A stretch of 52,697 nt of DNA from Alphaproteobacteria bacterium HGW-Alphaproteobacteria-14. GTDB lineage: Bacteria > Pseudomonadota > Alphaproteobacteria > Sphingomonadales > Sphingomonadaceae. The notes beneath the pieces are model-generated. The model did not search any database and had not been told where the DNA came from. It saw nothing but the letters and a program-made list of their open reading frames with translations. A program made the translations under genes and the position numbers. Positions 19,771 through 27,820 of this stretch are shown piece by piece. The stretch's first letter is position 1. Every line of letters starts with the position of its first letter. The stretch lies in the NCBI GenBank assembly GCA_002842925.1, contig PHEL01000018.1:1-52697 (forward strand), written 5' to 3'.

Positions 19771-20247
19771 GGTGCGATTGTCTGGCTTGGGCAAAGCCGA
19801 TTGAGACGCGGCCACCATTCTAGGGGGAGGGGCGGTGGCCGCGTCTCTTTCGCTGCGTGCCCGAACCCTGGGGTGGCGAGCAATCGACTGGACGGGATGG
19901 CCGAGCGAGGGGGGTGCTGGCCAATCCTGCCGGTCAGGCAGGCGGGCAGACGGGCCGTGTCCGGCCAGCACTGCCGAGCGATCATCTCGCAAGGAGAAAG
20001 CCGGTTTGGAAAGAGGGACCCGGCACCCGATCGCTTGGAAATGCAATTGGTGTTCGATTGCATCGAATTCAAATGCGAAATCGCCAAGCTCAGTTGCGTA
20101 AAACACAACAGCGGCGTGGCAATGCCTGTTGCGGCGCGGCCTTTGCGCAGCGTGCGCATTGATGCGCTTCAACAGCCGGTGCAAAATATTCCTTCAGGAG
20201 CGCAGCAGCGCTGGACAGCGTGGGCTGCCCTGCCGTAATTCGCGCCC
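19771..20247 (+). other. 477-bp structured stretch without a supported gene
   Basis: No ORF here looks coding: the candidates are compositionally erratic and lack ribosome sites. It begins with a strong 14-bp hairpin (listed separately). A second structure pairs GTGCTGGCC with GGCCAGCAC around 19914-19975 and contains an inner CCTGCC/GGCAGG hairpin. A short ATGCAATTG-type AT-richer patch near 20041-20075 breaks up the GC-rich background. It ends at guaA, so it must contain the guaA leader and promoter. A structured leader or small RNA is possible, but no known family motif was recognised. Confidence 0.5.
19803..19847 (+). terminator. Strong stem-loop after the orphan lipoprotein gene
   Basis: GAGACGCGGCCACC (19803-19816) pairs perfectly with GGTGGCCGCGTCTC (19834-19847) across a 17-nt purine-rich loop, followed by TTT. 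It lies 33 bp after the lipoprotein stop and fits a factor-independent terminator with a short U-tract. Confidence 0.7.
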
Positions 20248-21861
20248 ATGAGCGCGCAACCAACCCATCCGCAGGCAGGCCCCTCCGCTGTTTCCGACTG
20301 CATCCTGATTGTCGATTTCGGCAGCCAGGTGACCCAGTTGATCGCTCGCCGCGTGCGCGAGGCCGGGGTCTATTCGGAAATTGCCCCCTTTACCCAGGCC
20401 GAAGCGGCGTTCCACCGGCTGAAGCCAAAGGGGATCATCCTGTCGGGCTCCCCCGCCAGCGTGCCCGATGATGGCAGCCCCCGCGCGCCGCAGTTGCTGT
20501 TCGATGCGGGCGTGCCGATCCTCGGCATCTGTTATGGCCAGCAAGTGATGAGCCATCAGCTTGGCGGCGAAGTACGACCCGGACATGAGACGGGAGAGGG
20601 CGGCGAATTTGGCCGCGCCTTCCTCACCGTAACCGCCGAATGCGCGCTGTTTGACGGGCTGTGGGGTGTGGGAACACGCCATCAGGTGTGGATGAGCCAC
20701 GGCGACAAGGTAACGCAGTTCGCCCCCGGTTTCGAGATTGTCGCCACTTCCGACGGCGCACCATTCGCCGTGATCGCTGACGAAGCGCGGCGGTTCTACG
20801 GCACCCAGTTCCACCCGGAAGTCGTCCACACGCCTGATGGCGGCAAGCTGATCGCCAATTTCGTGCGCCATGTCTGCGGGCTGGCCGGCGACTGGACAAT
20901 GGCCGAATTCCGCAAGACCAAGATCGCAGAGATCCGCGCGCAGGTGGGCGACAAAAAGGTTATCTGCGGGTTGTCAGGCGGGGTCGATTCGGCGGTGGCG
21001 GCGGTGCTGATCCACGAAGCGCTAAAGGATTCGGGCGCCGACCAGCTGATCTGCGTGTTTGTCGATCACGGGCTGATGCGAATGAACGAGGCCGATCAGG
21101 TCGTCACTCTGTTCCGCGATCATTACAACATCCCGCTGGTGCATGTGCAAGCAGAAGAACTGTTCCTTGGCGGGCTGGCCGGTCTCACCGACCCCGAGGC
21201 CAAGCGCAAGTTCATCGGCAAGACCTTCATCGACGTGTTCGAAGCCGAAGCGATCAAGGTCGGTGGGGCCGATTTTCTCGCGCAGGGCACGCTTTATCCC
21301 GATGTGATCGAAAGCGTCAGCTTCACCGGCGGACCGAGCGTCACCATCAAAAGCCACCACAATGTCGGCGGCCTCCCCGAACGCATGAACATGCAGCTGG
21401 TCGAACCCTTGCGCGAACTGTTCAAGGACGAAGTGCGCGATCTGGGGCGCGAACTGGGCCTTCCGAACGCTTTCGTTGGTCGCCACCCCTTCCCCGGCCC
21501 CGGCCTCGCGATCCGTATCCCCGGCGAAGTGACCAAGGAACGTTGCGATATCCTGCGCAAGGCCGATGCGATCTACCTCGAAGAAATCCGCAATGCCGGA
21601 CTGTATGACGCGATCTGGCAGGCGTTTGCGGTGCTGCTGCCGGTCAAGACCGTCGGCGTGATGGGCGATAGCCGCACCTATGACAACGTCTGCGCGCTGC
21701 GCGCTGTCACCTCGACCGACGGAATGACAGCAGACGTGTTCCCCTACGACGCCGGATTCCTGACCCGCGTGGCGACCCGCATCGTCAACGAAGTGAAGGG
21801 CATCAACCGGGTGGTGTATGATTATACGTCCAAGCCGCCAGGAACGATTGAGTGGGAATGA
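20248..21861 (+). CDS. guaA: GMP synthase (glutamine-hydrolysing)
   Basis: A 537-aa enzyme converting XMP to GMP with glutamine and ATP. The N-terminal class I amidotransferase shows [14 protein letters not shown] (nucleophile Cys near residue 94) and QFHPEVVHT. The ATP pyrophosphatase domain shows the PP-loop [12 protein letters not shown], and the C-terminal dimerisation domain ends in the conserved KPPGTIEWE. Length and order are standard. It stands alone here rather than beside guaB, and follows a long non-coding stretch that presumably holds its control region. Confidence 0.97.
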   Translation: MSAQPTHPQAGPSAVSDCILIVDFGSQVTQLIARRVREAGVYSEIAPFTQAEAAFHRLKPKGIILSGSPASVPDDGSPRAPQLLFDAGVPILGICYGQQVMSHQLGGEVRPGHETGEGGEFGRAFLTVTAECALFDGLWGVGTRHQVWMSHGDKVTQFAPGFEIVATSDGAPFAVIADEARRFYGTQFHPEVVHTPDGGKLIANFVRHVCGLAGDWTMAEFRKTKIAEIRAQVGDKKVICGLSGGVDSAVAAVLIHEALKDSGADQLICVFVDHGLMRMNEADQVVTLFRDHYNIPLVHVQAEELFLGGLAGLTDPEAKRKFIGKTFIDVFEAEAIKVGGADFLAQGTLYPDVIESVSFTGGPSVTIKSHHNVGGLPERMNMQLVEPLRELFKDEVRDLGRELGLPNAFVGRHPFPGPGLAIRIPGEVTKERCDILRKADAIYLEEIRNAGLYDAIWQAFAVLLPVKTVGVMGDSRTYDNVCALRAVTSTDGMTADVFPYDAGFLTRVATRIVNEVKGINRVVYDYTSKPPGTIEWE

Positions 21862-21951
21862 GGCGGTCCGCATAGCGTTCCCCCCTTTCGGCAAAGCGCA
21901 TAATCGCATATCGCTTGCTCCAATACCCTGTTTGAGAGGTTTTTGCCTGTG

Positions 21952-22584
21952 ATGCAGACTTTTCGTTCCGTTGCTCTTGTTGCCGCGCTCGCGCTCGGTC
22001 TGTCCGCTTGTGCCCAGCAGGCCAGTGCGCCCGATGCCGAACAGGCCACCCCGCTTACAGAAGGCGTGTGGACGCTCGACGCCGCGGGTTCGCGTCTTTC
22101 CTATGTCAGCATCAAGGCGGGCGAAGTGGCCGAAGCCAACCGGTTCGACACGCTGTCGGGCACGGTGGCAGCCGATGGCACTGCGACAATTGATATCGAT
22201 CTCGCCTCGGTTAACACCGGGGTAGATATTCGCAATGAACGGATGCGCGACATCTTCTTTGACGTCGCGGGCAATCCCAAGGCGGTGGTGACGGCCAGGC
22301 TTGACCCGGCAGCCTTTGCCGGGCTGGCGGTGGGCCAATCGATTACCCGCTCGCTGACAGCGAGTGTAGCGCTCAAAGGTGTCGAGCAGGAGATCGAGAC
22401 CGAGGTGCTTGTCACCCGTGTGTCGGCGGACCGCGTGACGGTGGTGCCGACCGCGCAGGTTATCATCAGCACCGACATGTTCGAACTGACCGATGAATTG
22501 GGCGAATTGCGCGCGCTGGCGCAGCTGCCGTCGATCACGCCAGCGGTGCCGGTAACCTTCGTGCTGGCCTTCTCGCGTTCCTGA
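21952..22584 (+). CDS. YceI-family lipoprotein
   Basis: A 210-aa protein with a lipoprotein signal (lipobox LSAC near residue 21) and a YceI domain: GVWTLDAAGSRLSYVSIKAGEVAEANRF, IDIDLASVNTGVDIRNERMRD, and VALKGVEQEIETEV. YceI proteins are lipocalin-like barrels that bind long isoprenoid or fatty-acyl molecules; most are soluble and periplasmic, whereas this one is lipid-anchored. I chose the ATG at 21952 over the in-frame TTG at 21943 and GTG at 21949, because it gives a clean signal peptide with GAGAGG upstream. The next gene is 134 bp downstream on the same strand. Confidence 0.88.
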   Translation: MQTFRSVALVAALALGLSACAQQASAPDAEQATPLTEGVWTLDAAGSRLSYVSIKAGEVAEANRFDTLSGTVAADGTATIDIDLASVNTGVDIRNERMRDIFFDVAGNPKAVVTARLDPAAFAGLAVGQSITRSLTASVALKGVEQEIETEVLVTRVSADRVTVVPTAQVIISTDMFELTDELGELRALAQLPSITPAVPVTFVLAFSRS

Positions 22585-22718
22585 GATACCATTTTATCGA
22601 GCCTGACGTTACGGCGCGCAGCATTGCGGTGTGCATTCGTCAAAAGCGGGCTTGAAAGGCTCCGGCAAACAGGCTTGTGTCCTGCGCGAATGAAGCTTTG
22701 CACGGGAGAGCACACGCC

Positions 22719-23645
22719 ATGAAAACCGCCATCACCGAAATGTTCGGCATCCAGCACCCGATCATCCAGGGCGGGATGCATTTTGTCGGGTTTGCCGAAA
22801 TGGCAGCGGCGGTGTCCAATGCGGGCGGGCTGGGGATCATCACCGGGCTGACGCAGGGCACGCCAGAAAAGCTCGCAAACGAAATTGCTCGCTGCAAGGA
22901 CATGACCGACAAGCCGTTCGGCGTGAACCTCACCATCCTGCCGACGCTGACCCCGCCCGATTATCCGGGGCTGGTGAAGGCAGTGATCAATGGCGGCGTG
23001 AAGGTGGTTGAAACCGCCGGGCGCAACCCGGTCGAATTGCTGCCGCCGTTGAAAGATGCCGGGATCAAGGTGATCCACAAATGCACTTCTGTGCGCCACA
23101 GCCTCAAGGCGCAGGATATCGGTTGCGATGCGGTGAGCGTCGACGGGTTCGAATGCGGCGGCCATCCGGGTGAGGATGATGTGCCCAATTTCATCCTGCT
23201 ACCGCGCGCTGCCGATGAACTGGAAATCCCGTTCGTCTCGTCAGGCGGGATGGCCGATGGCCGCAGCCTGGTCGCCAGCCTTGCGATGGGCGCGCAGGGG
23301 ATGAACATGGGCACCCGCTTCATCGCCACGAAAGAGGCACCGGTGCATGACAATGTGAAGCAGGCGATTCTCGCCGCGAGCGAACTGGACACGCGGCTGG
23401 TGATGCGCTCCTTGAAGAATACCGAACGTGTGCTCAACAACGCCGCTGTCGAACGTCTGATCATCAAGGAAAAGGAGCTGGGTGATGCCATCACCATCCA
23501 GGACATCCTGCCCGAAGTCGCCGGGGTTTACCCGTCGATCATGATGGAAGGCGATATGGACAAGGGCGCGTGGAGCTGCGGCATGGTTGCCGGGCTGACC
23601 CCGGTTCAACCTTCGCCGGGCGCATCTGCCTTGACCCGCGTATAA
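22719..23645 (+). CDS. NAD(P)H-dependent flavin oxidoreductase (nitronate monooxygenase/YrpB-like), altered C-terminus
   Basis: A 308-aa FMN-binding TIM-barrel protein: IQHPIIQGGMHFVGFAEMAAAVSNAGGLGII, DGFECGGHPGEDDV (catalytic-loop histidine), FVSSGGMADGRSL and GAQGMNMGTRF. It may oxidise nitronates or act as an enoyl reductase-like enzyme; the subclass is open. The ATG at 22719 follows a GGGAGAG site. The conserved body ends at WSCGMVAGL, after which related proteins usually carry another short helix (as I recall, a DIPTC-type segment); here the last 13 residues are unrelated and overlap the 3' end of the convergent gene by 40 bp. Confidence 0.85.
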   Translation: MKTAITEMFGIQHPIIQGGMHFVGFAEMAAAVSNAGGLGIITGLTQGTPEKLANEIARCKDMTDKPFGVNLTILPTLTPPDYPGLVKAVINGGVKVVETAGRNPVELLPPLKDAGIKVIHKCTSVRHSLKAQDIGCDAVSVDGFECGGHPGEDDVPNFILLPRAADELEIPFVSSGGMADGRSLVASLAMGAQGMNMGTRFIATKEAPVHDNVKQAILAASELDTRLVMRSLKNTERVLNNAAVERLIIKEKELGDAITIQDILPEVAGVYPSIMMEGDMDKGAWSCGMVAGLTPVQPSPGASALTRV

Positions 23646-24085
23646 GGCACGAAATCGTCGAAGAAGACGACGCCGGTGAAAATGCCGGTGAAGGGGTCGA
23701 TGGTGGTGGCATTATCGACCCGGCAAAGTTCGCTCGAATTGAAACGGTTGGTCACCAGCGTGTCGTTATTATCGATCTGTTCGGGCGAGCGGGTGCGTTG
23801 AACATAGATGGTTTTGCCCCGGCCATAGACATAGGCGGTGCGATCAATGGCCTGCATCTGTATGTTGCGCATGGTGCGGATACAGCTGACCGGCTCTCCC
23901 GCGACCCGGCCTTCGAGAAGCTTGGCGAGCCGCTTTTCGCCGTCGGTCATCGGCACTGCGTCAGCCTCTGCCTCAACTTCCGGCGCGCCCTCGGTCTGAG
24001 CGGCGACGGGCCAGGCGAGGCCAAGCGCGAGCGTGGCGGCGAGACCGCCGATCATGGCGCGGGAACGGGCAGGCAAAGGTGACAT
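23606..24085 (-). CDS. Exported hypothetical protein
   Basis: A 159-aa product with a signal peptide (MIGGLAATLALGLAWPVAAQ region) and a small secreted domain with two cysteines (VSCIRTM, ELCRVDN) that may form a disulfide. The same domain type, with GEPVSCI and FFDDFVPYT-like ends, occurs as a hypothetical in other sphingomonads to my recollection, with no known function. The ORF track's start at 24292 reads through a non-coding leader. The ATG at 24085 has a GAGGAGA site and gives the signal peptide. Its last 40 bp overlap the convergent flavin oxidoreductase gene. Confidence 0.8.
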   Translation of the reverse strand: MSPLPARSRAMIGGLAATLALGLAWPVAAQTEGAPEVEAEADAVPMTDGEKRLAKLLEGRVAGEPVSCIRTMRNIQMQAIDRTAYVYGRGKTIYVQRTRSPEQIDNNDTLVTNRFNSSELCRVDNATTIDPFTGIFTGVVFFDDFVPYTRVKADAPGEG

Positions 24086-24155
24086 CGCACAATCTCCTCG
24101 AAGGGAAAACCAGACGATTGGTAACGCCCTGTGCCTTAACCGGCGCTGAGCGAAA

Positions 24156-24416
24156 TCAGGCGCGCGCCGGACTCGCACTAGCGGAAATATCGGGCAAGGC
24201 CGCCTGATCAGCGCCGTCGGCCGGGCCACCGCGCAGCACGAACCGGCGGTCGCAATAGCCGCAATCGACATAGCCATGCTCGTCAATTTCAAGGAAAACG
24301 CGCGGGTGGCCTAGGGCTGCGGCACGATAGCCGGTGCCGCTGCGGATGCCGCTGGAACCATCGCATCTTACGCGCTGCGTATCGACCAGCAGGACTTCAG
24401 GTGGGGGAATGTTCAT
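24156..24416 (-). CDS. CHCC zinc-finger domain protein
   Basis: An 86-aa protein with the zf-CHCC signature: RVRCDGSS, LGHPRVFLEID and CGYCDRRFVL, giving one Cys, one His and two Cys ligands. The mitochondrial relative is the NDUFS6/13-kDa subunit of complex I; small bacterial versions are common in alphaproteobacteria and may likewise associate with respiratory complex I. The C-terminal 25 residues are Ala-rich and not conserved. It lies 70 bp upstream of the exported hypothetical gene on the same strand and is divergent from the ABC ATPase. Confidence 0.87.
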   Translation of the reverse strand: MNIPPPEVLLVDTQRVRCDGSSGIRSGTGYRAAALGHPRVFLEIDEHGYVDCGYCDRRFVLRGGPADGADQAALPDISASASPARA

Positions 24417-24489
24417 GGATCCAGCCGATACAGGGCGAAGGCGCTGAGTTCAATTGCCTTTGAAGGGCGGCTTGCCTAGGGCTGGTGGC

Positions 24490-25338
24490 ATGACCGCAGC
24501 ACCTGCCATCCGGATCGAAAACCTCGTCAAACGCTATGCCCCGGCCAAGGGCGCAAACGGCACGATGATAGAAGGTAAGTTGGCGTTGGGCGGGGTCAGT
24601 TTCGATGTGCCCGAAGGGTCGATCTTCGGCCTGCTTGGCCCCAATGGCGCAGGCAAATCGACGCTGATCAACATCCTTGCCGGGTTGGTCAACAAGACCA
24701 GCGGCGCGTGCGAAATCTGGGGTTTCGACATTGATTACGGCGTTCCCGGCGCGCTTCGGCGCAGCGAGGAACTGCTGGCGGCAGTGCGGTTGGCGGATAA
24801 GCGCAACGCCTATGCCCGCACACTGTCAGGCGGGATGAAACGGCGGCTGCTGGTGGCCAAGGCGATGGTGCATTCCCCGCCGATTCTGGTGCTGGATGAA
24901 CCCACCGCCGGAGTCGATGTCGAACTGCGCCGCCAATTGTGGGAGCTGGTCAGCGAGCTGAACCGCGAAGGGGTGACCGTGGTGCTGACCACGCACTACC
25001 TCGAAGAGGCCGAGGAATTGTGCGACCGTATCGCCATCATCAACCACGGTCAGTTGATCGCGAACAAGCCGACGCAGGAACTGATCGGCATGGCGCGCGA
25101 AAAGATCGTCGCGGTGACTGTCGCCGATGATCTTGCCGCCGCGCCCGCGCATGAGGCGTTTGTAAAGGCCACCTGGGACGGCGCGCGCGCGGTTGAAGTG
25201 ACCTATGACAAGGACCGCCTCAGCGCCGGACAGGTGCTCGCGATCCTGCAGGAACAGGGGCTTACCATCGAAGATGTCACCACCCGTGAGGCCGATCTGG
25301 AAGATGTGTTTGTGCAGTTGACCGGCACCGCTGGCTGA
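24490..25338 (+). CDS. ABC transporter ATP-binding protein lacking its Q-loop segment
   Basis: A 282-aa ABC ATPase: Walker A GPNGAGKSTLINIL, signature TLSGGMKRRLLVAKAM, Walker B ILVLDEPTAGVD, and switch His in LTTHYLEEAEE. Between the Walker A region and the signature, the chain runs GFDIDYGVPGALRRSEELL. From recollection of the family, about 35 residues containing the Q-loop glutamine and a PFFTP-type segment normally separate DID from YGVP. The deletion is in frame, so the ORF stays open, but coupling to a permease should be impaired. No ABC-2 permease gene follows. The ATG at 24490 matches the family start; the track's 24454 start adds non-conserved residues. Confidence 0.85.
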   Translation: MTAAPAIRIENLVKRYAPAKGANGTMIEGKLALGGVSFDVPEGSIFGLLGPNGAGKSTLINILAGLVNKTSGACEIWGFDIDYGVPGALRRSEELLAAVRLADKRNAYARTLSGGMKRRLLVAKAMVHSPPILVLDEPTAGVDVELRRQLWELVSELNREGVTVVLTTHYLEEAEELCDRIAIINHGQLIANKPTQELIGMAREKIVAVTVADDLAAAPAHEAFVKATWDGARAVEVTYDKDRLSAGQVLAILQEQGLTIEDVTTREADLEDVFVQLTGTAG

Positions 25339-25363
25339 CGCGCGCGGCAGTTGCACGGCGGCA

Positions 25364-25531
25364 TTAATCTTCGCGTTTGCGCCAGTCGCGGTGTCCGTGC
25401 CGCTGAACCGGCTCTCCGCAATGACGGCAGGTGCCGATATAGTGGCGCCCATCCCAGGTTACCTCGCGGCGCAAGGGCTGGTGGCGGCCGATACGGCATC
25501 CGAAAAATGAAAATACGGACACGATGGCCAT
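25364..25531 (-). CDS. Small protein with a CxxC motif (55 aa, not in ORF track)
   Basis: A 55-codon frame on the minus strand, too short for the ORF track. A hydrophobic start (MAIVSVFSFFGC) is followed by RREVTWDGRHYIGTCRHCG and a basic tail HGHRDWRKRED. The CRHCG pair plus nearby histidines could bind one metal ion. The coding sense is supported by an ordered WDGR-Y-GTC-CG-H-W pattern that resembles small hypothetical proteins I recall from sphingomonads. A GTG at 25522 is an alternative start: the GGAG near 25533-25536 is spaced well for it but too close to the ATG. It sits between the convergent ABC ATPase and divergent nadB. Confidence 0.6.
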   Translation of the reverse strand: MAIVSVFSFFGCRIGRHQPLRREVTWDGRHYIGTCRHCGEPVQRHGHRDWRKRED

Positions 25532-25734
25532 GCTCCGAATGATAAAATCGCAACAGCCAACAAACGTGTTTGCCGATGATCATCAGCGTCAGACACTGCT
25601 GATTCGCGGGGAACATCAGGACAAAACAGCGGGCTGCACTGCCGCTTTCGCTTGAACACTACCTGTGGTTACTTAAGCCTGTGTTACAAAGCATCGCACT
25701 TGCCCCACGCAGCGTTGCGCGTCATGGCACGGAC

Positions 25735-27336
25735 ATGACAATGCAGGATACAAGCGGCCACGCGCATGACGTGGTGGTTATCGGTTCGGGCGCGGCGGGG
25801 CTGACGGCGGCGCTGGCGCTGGCGCAGACCTGCCGCGTGCTGGTGCTGGCCAAGGGCACGCTTACCGGCGGATCAACTGCATGGGCGCAGGGCGGGATCG
25901 CCGCTGTGCTCGACACCGGTGACACGTTTGAAAACCATGTGCGCGATACGATGGTGGCGGGCGCGGGGCTTAATGACCGCGAGACGGTCGAATTCGTGAT
26001 CGAGCGCGCTCCGCGTTCGATCGACCGCTTGTGCGAATTGGGCGTGCCGTTCAACCGCGATGCTGATTCGCTCCACCTGACGCGCGAAGGCGGCCATTCG
26101 CACCGCCGGATCGTGCATGTCGATGATGCCACCGGCTGGGCGGTGCAATCCGCCCTGCTGGCAGCGGCAAACGCCAATCCCAGCATCACCCTGCTGCCGG
26201 GCCGCACCTGTATCGACCTGATTACCGATCGCCACCGCGAACAGTTTTCGGCCGCCGGGCGCGTGTGGGGGGTCTATGCGCTGAACGAGGAAACCGGACG
26301 GGTCGAACGCCATGTCGCGCGCGCCACGGTGCTGGCGAGTGGCGGAGCAGGCCGCGTCTATCAATTCTCCACCGCGCCGCGCGGCGCGACCGGGGACGGG
26401 ATTGCGATGGCATGGCGCGCGGGCGCGCGGGTGTCCAACATGGAGATGATGCAGTTCCACCCGACCTGCCTTTATAGCCTTGAAATCAAGAACTTCCTCA
26501 TCACAGAGGCGGTGCGCGGTGAAGGCGGGCGCCTGATCAACCCGCGCACCGGGCAGCGGTTCATGGAGTTCTACGACAAGGATCGTATGGAGCTTGCCCC
26601 GCGCGATGTGGTCGCCCGCGCGATCGATGCTGAGATCAAACGCCACGGGCTCGATTATGTGCATCTCGACATCAGCCATCAGCCCGCCGATTTCGTGCGC
26701 AGCCATTTCCCGACCATCTACGACAAGCTGCTGACTATCGGCATCGACATGACCGCAGGCCCAATCCCGGTGGTGCCCGCGCAGCATTACACCTGCGGCG
26801 GGGTAGTGGTGGACCTGGCTGCTCGCACCGATTTGCCGGGCCTGTGGGCAGCGGGCGAATGCACCGAAAGCGGACTGCACGGCGCAAACCGGCTGGCATC
26901 GAACAGCTTGCTCGAATGCTTCGTGTTCGGTGAGGCTGCGGCGAGCGACATCCGCGCGCGCTGGGACACGCTGGAAGCGCCCCCTGCGATCCTGCCGTGG
27001 GATGAAAGCCGCGTCACCGACTCTGATGAAGAGGTGGTCATCAAGCAGAACTGGACCGAAATCCGCCGTTTCATGTGGAACTATGTCGGCATCGTGCGCA
27101 CCACCAAGCGGCTGGAACGCGCCGCCCACCGCATCGCCCTGCTGCGGCGCGAGGTGGACGAATATTACGGCAGCTTCCGCGTCACGACCGACCTGATCGA
27201 ACTGCGCAACTTGCTGCAATCGGCGGAACTGATCGTGAAATCCGCGCTCGCCCGAAAGGAAAGCCGCGGGCTGCATTACACGCTGGATTATCCCGAGATG
27301 GCGAATGAGCCGAAGGACACGGTGCTGGTGCCGTGA
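25735..27336 (+). CDS. nadB: L-aspartate oxidase
   Basis: A 533-aa FAD enzyme oxidising aspartate to iminoaspartate, the first step of de novo NAD synthesis. It shows the FAD motif VVIGSGAAGLTAALAL, GGSTAWAQGGIAAVL, the substrate loop HSHRRIVHVDDATGWAV, MQFHPTCLY, and AGECTESGLHGANRLASNSLLE. Aspartate oxidase is favoured over succinate dehydrogenase A by this pattern and by length. I take the ATG at 25735 (or 25741) rather than the track's GTG at 25681, which adds residues ahead of the dinucleotide fold. NadA and NadC, its pathway partners, are not in the window. Confidence 0.94.
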   Translation: MTMQDTSGHAHDVVVIGSGAAGLTAALALAQTCRVLVLAKGTLTGGSTAWAQGGIAAVLDTGDTFENHVRDTMVAGAGLNDRETVEFVIERAPRSIDRLCELGVPFNRDADSLHLTREGGHSHRRIVHVDDATGWAVQSALLAAANANPSITLLPGRTCIDLITDRHREQFSAAGRVWGVYALNEETGRVERHVARATVLASGGAGRVYQFSTAPRGATGDGIAMAWRAGARVSNMEMMQFHPTCLYSLEIKNFLITEAVRGEGGRLINPRTGQRFMEFYDKDRMELAPRDVVARAIDAEIKRHGLDYVHLDISHQPADFVRSHFPTIYDKLLTIGIDMTAGPIPVVPAQHYTCGGVVVDLAARTDLPGLWAAGECTESGLHGANRLASNSLLECFVFGEAAASDIRARWDTLEAPPAILPWDESRVTDSDEEVVIKQNWTEIRRFMWNYVGIVRTTKRLERAAHRIALLRREVDEYYGSFRVTTDLIELRNLLQSAELIVKSALARKESRGLHYTLDYPEMANEPKDTVLVP

Positions 27337-27782
27337 GCGAGGCCGGCGGCCCGATCCTCCATTGCCTGTGCGGCGGGGTTGAGGTTCGTTTGTCCAGTTT
27401 GCCCGAAACGGTCGGCGTGTGCCATTGCGCGATGTGTCGCCGCTGGACCTCCGGGCCGTGGATGGCGGTTCAGGCTCCGGGCAGCGTGATCACGGGCGAT
27501 ACGCTCGTTATCTACAGCTCCTCGCAATTTGCCGAGCGCGGGTTCTGCTCGCGCTGTGGGAGCCATATTTTCCATCGCCCCAAGGATGGCCCGGAGCTTG
27601 CCATTTCGGCCGGGCTGCTGCCGGAAGGTAGGCTCGCGATCACCCGCGAAATCTTCCACCACGCCAAGCCCTTGTGGTATCGGTTCGACGCCAGTTCACG
27701 CAAGCGCAGCGCGTTCGGCATGGCACTGGAATGGGGGCCGAAGCTGGCATGGAGACGGTTTGCAAGGCTCTGGCGCGGATGA
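27333..27782 (+). CDS. GFA/CENP-V domain protein
   Basis: A 149-aa GFA-domain protein with zinc-binding cysteines in LHCLCGGVEV, CHCAMCRRW and GFCSRCGSHIF. The family is named for glutathione-dependent formaldehyde activation in Paracoccus, but most members have no demonstrated activity. The start is a GTG whose bases overlap the nadB stop (GTGA), and its own stop overlaps an in-frame ATG of the next gene, so it is translated in series with nadB. The C-terminus is basic and not conserved. Confidence 0.88.
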   Translation: MSEAGGPILHCLCGGVEVRLSSLPETVGVCHCAMCRRWTSGPWMAVQAPGSVITGDTLVIYSSSQFAERGFCSRCGSHIFHRPKDGPELAISAGLLPEGRLAITREIFHHAKPLWYRFDASSRKRSAFGMALEWGPKLAWRRFARLWRG

Positions 27783-27820
27783 ATGTCGCGCGTCCAGATG
27801 GTGTTCAGGAAGGGCGAAAT

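Noticed and set aside
19801-20238. 145-aa plus ORF and overlapping minus ORFs between the lipoprotein and guaA
   Set aside because: No ribosome site, no hydrophobic or motif pattern, and overlap with strong hairpins; non-coding is more likely.
25873-27276. 467-aa minus-strand ORF opposite nadB
   Set aside because: Antisense to nadB, which carries all its family motifs; this frame carries none.
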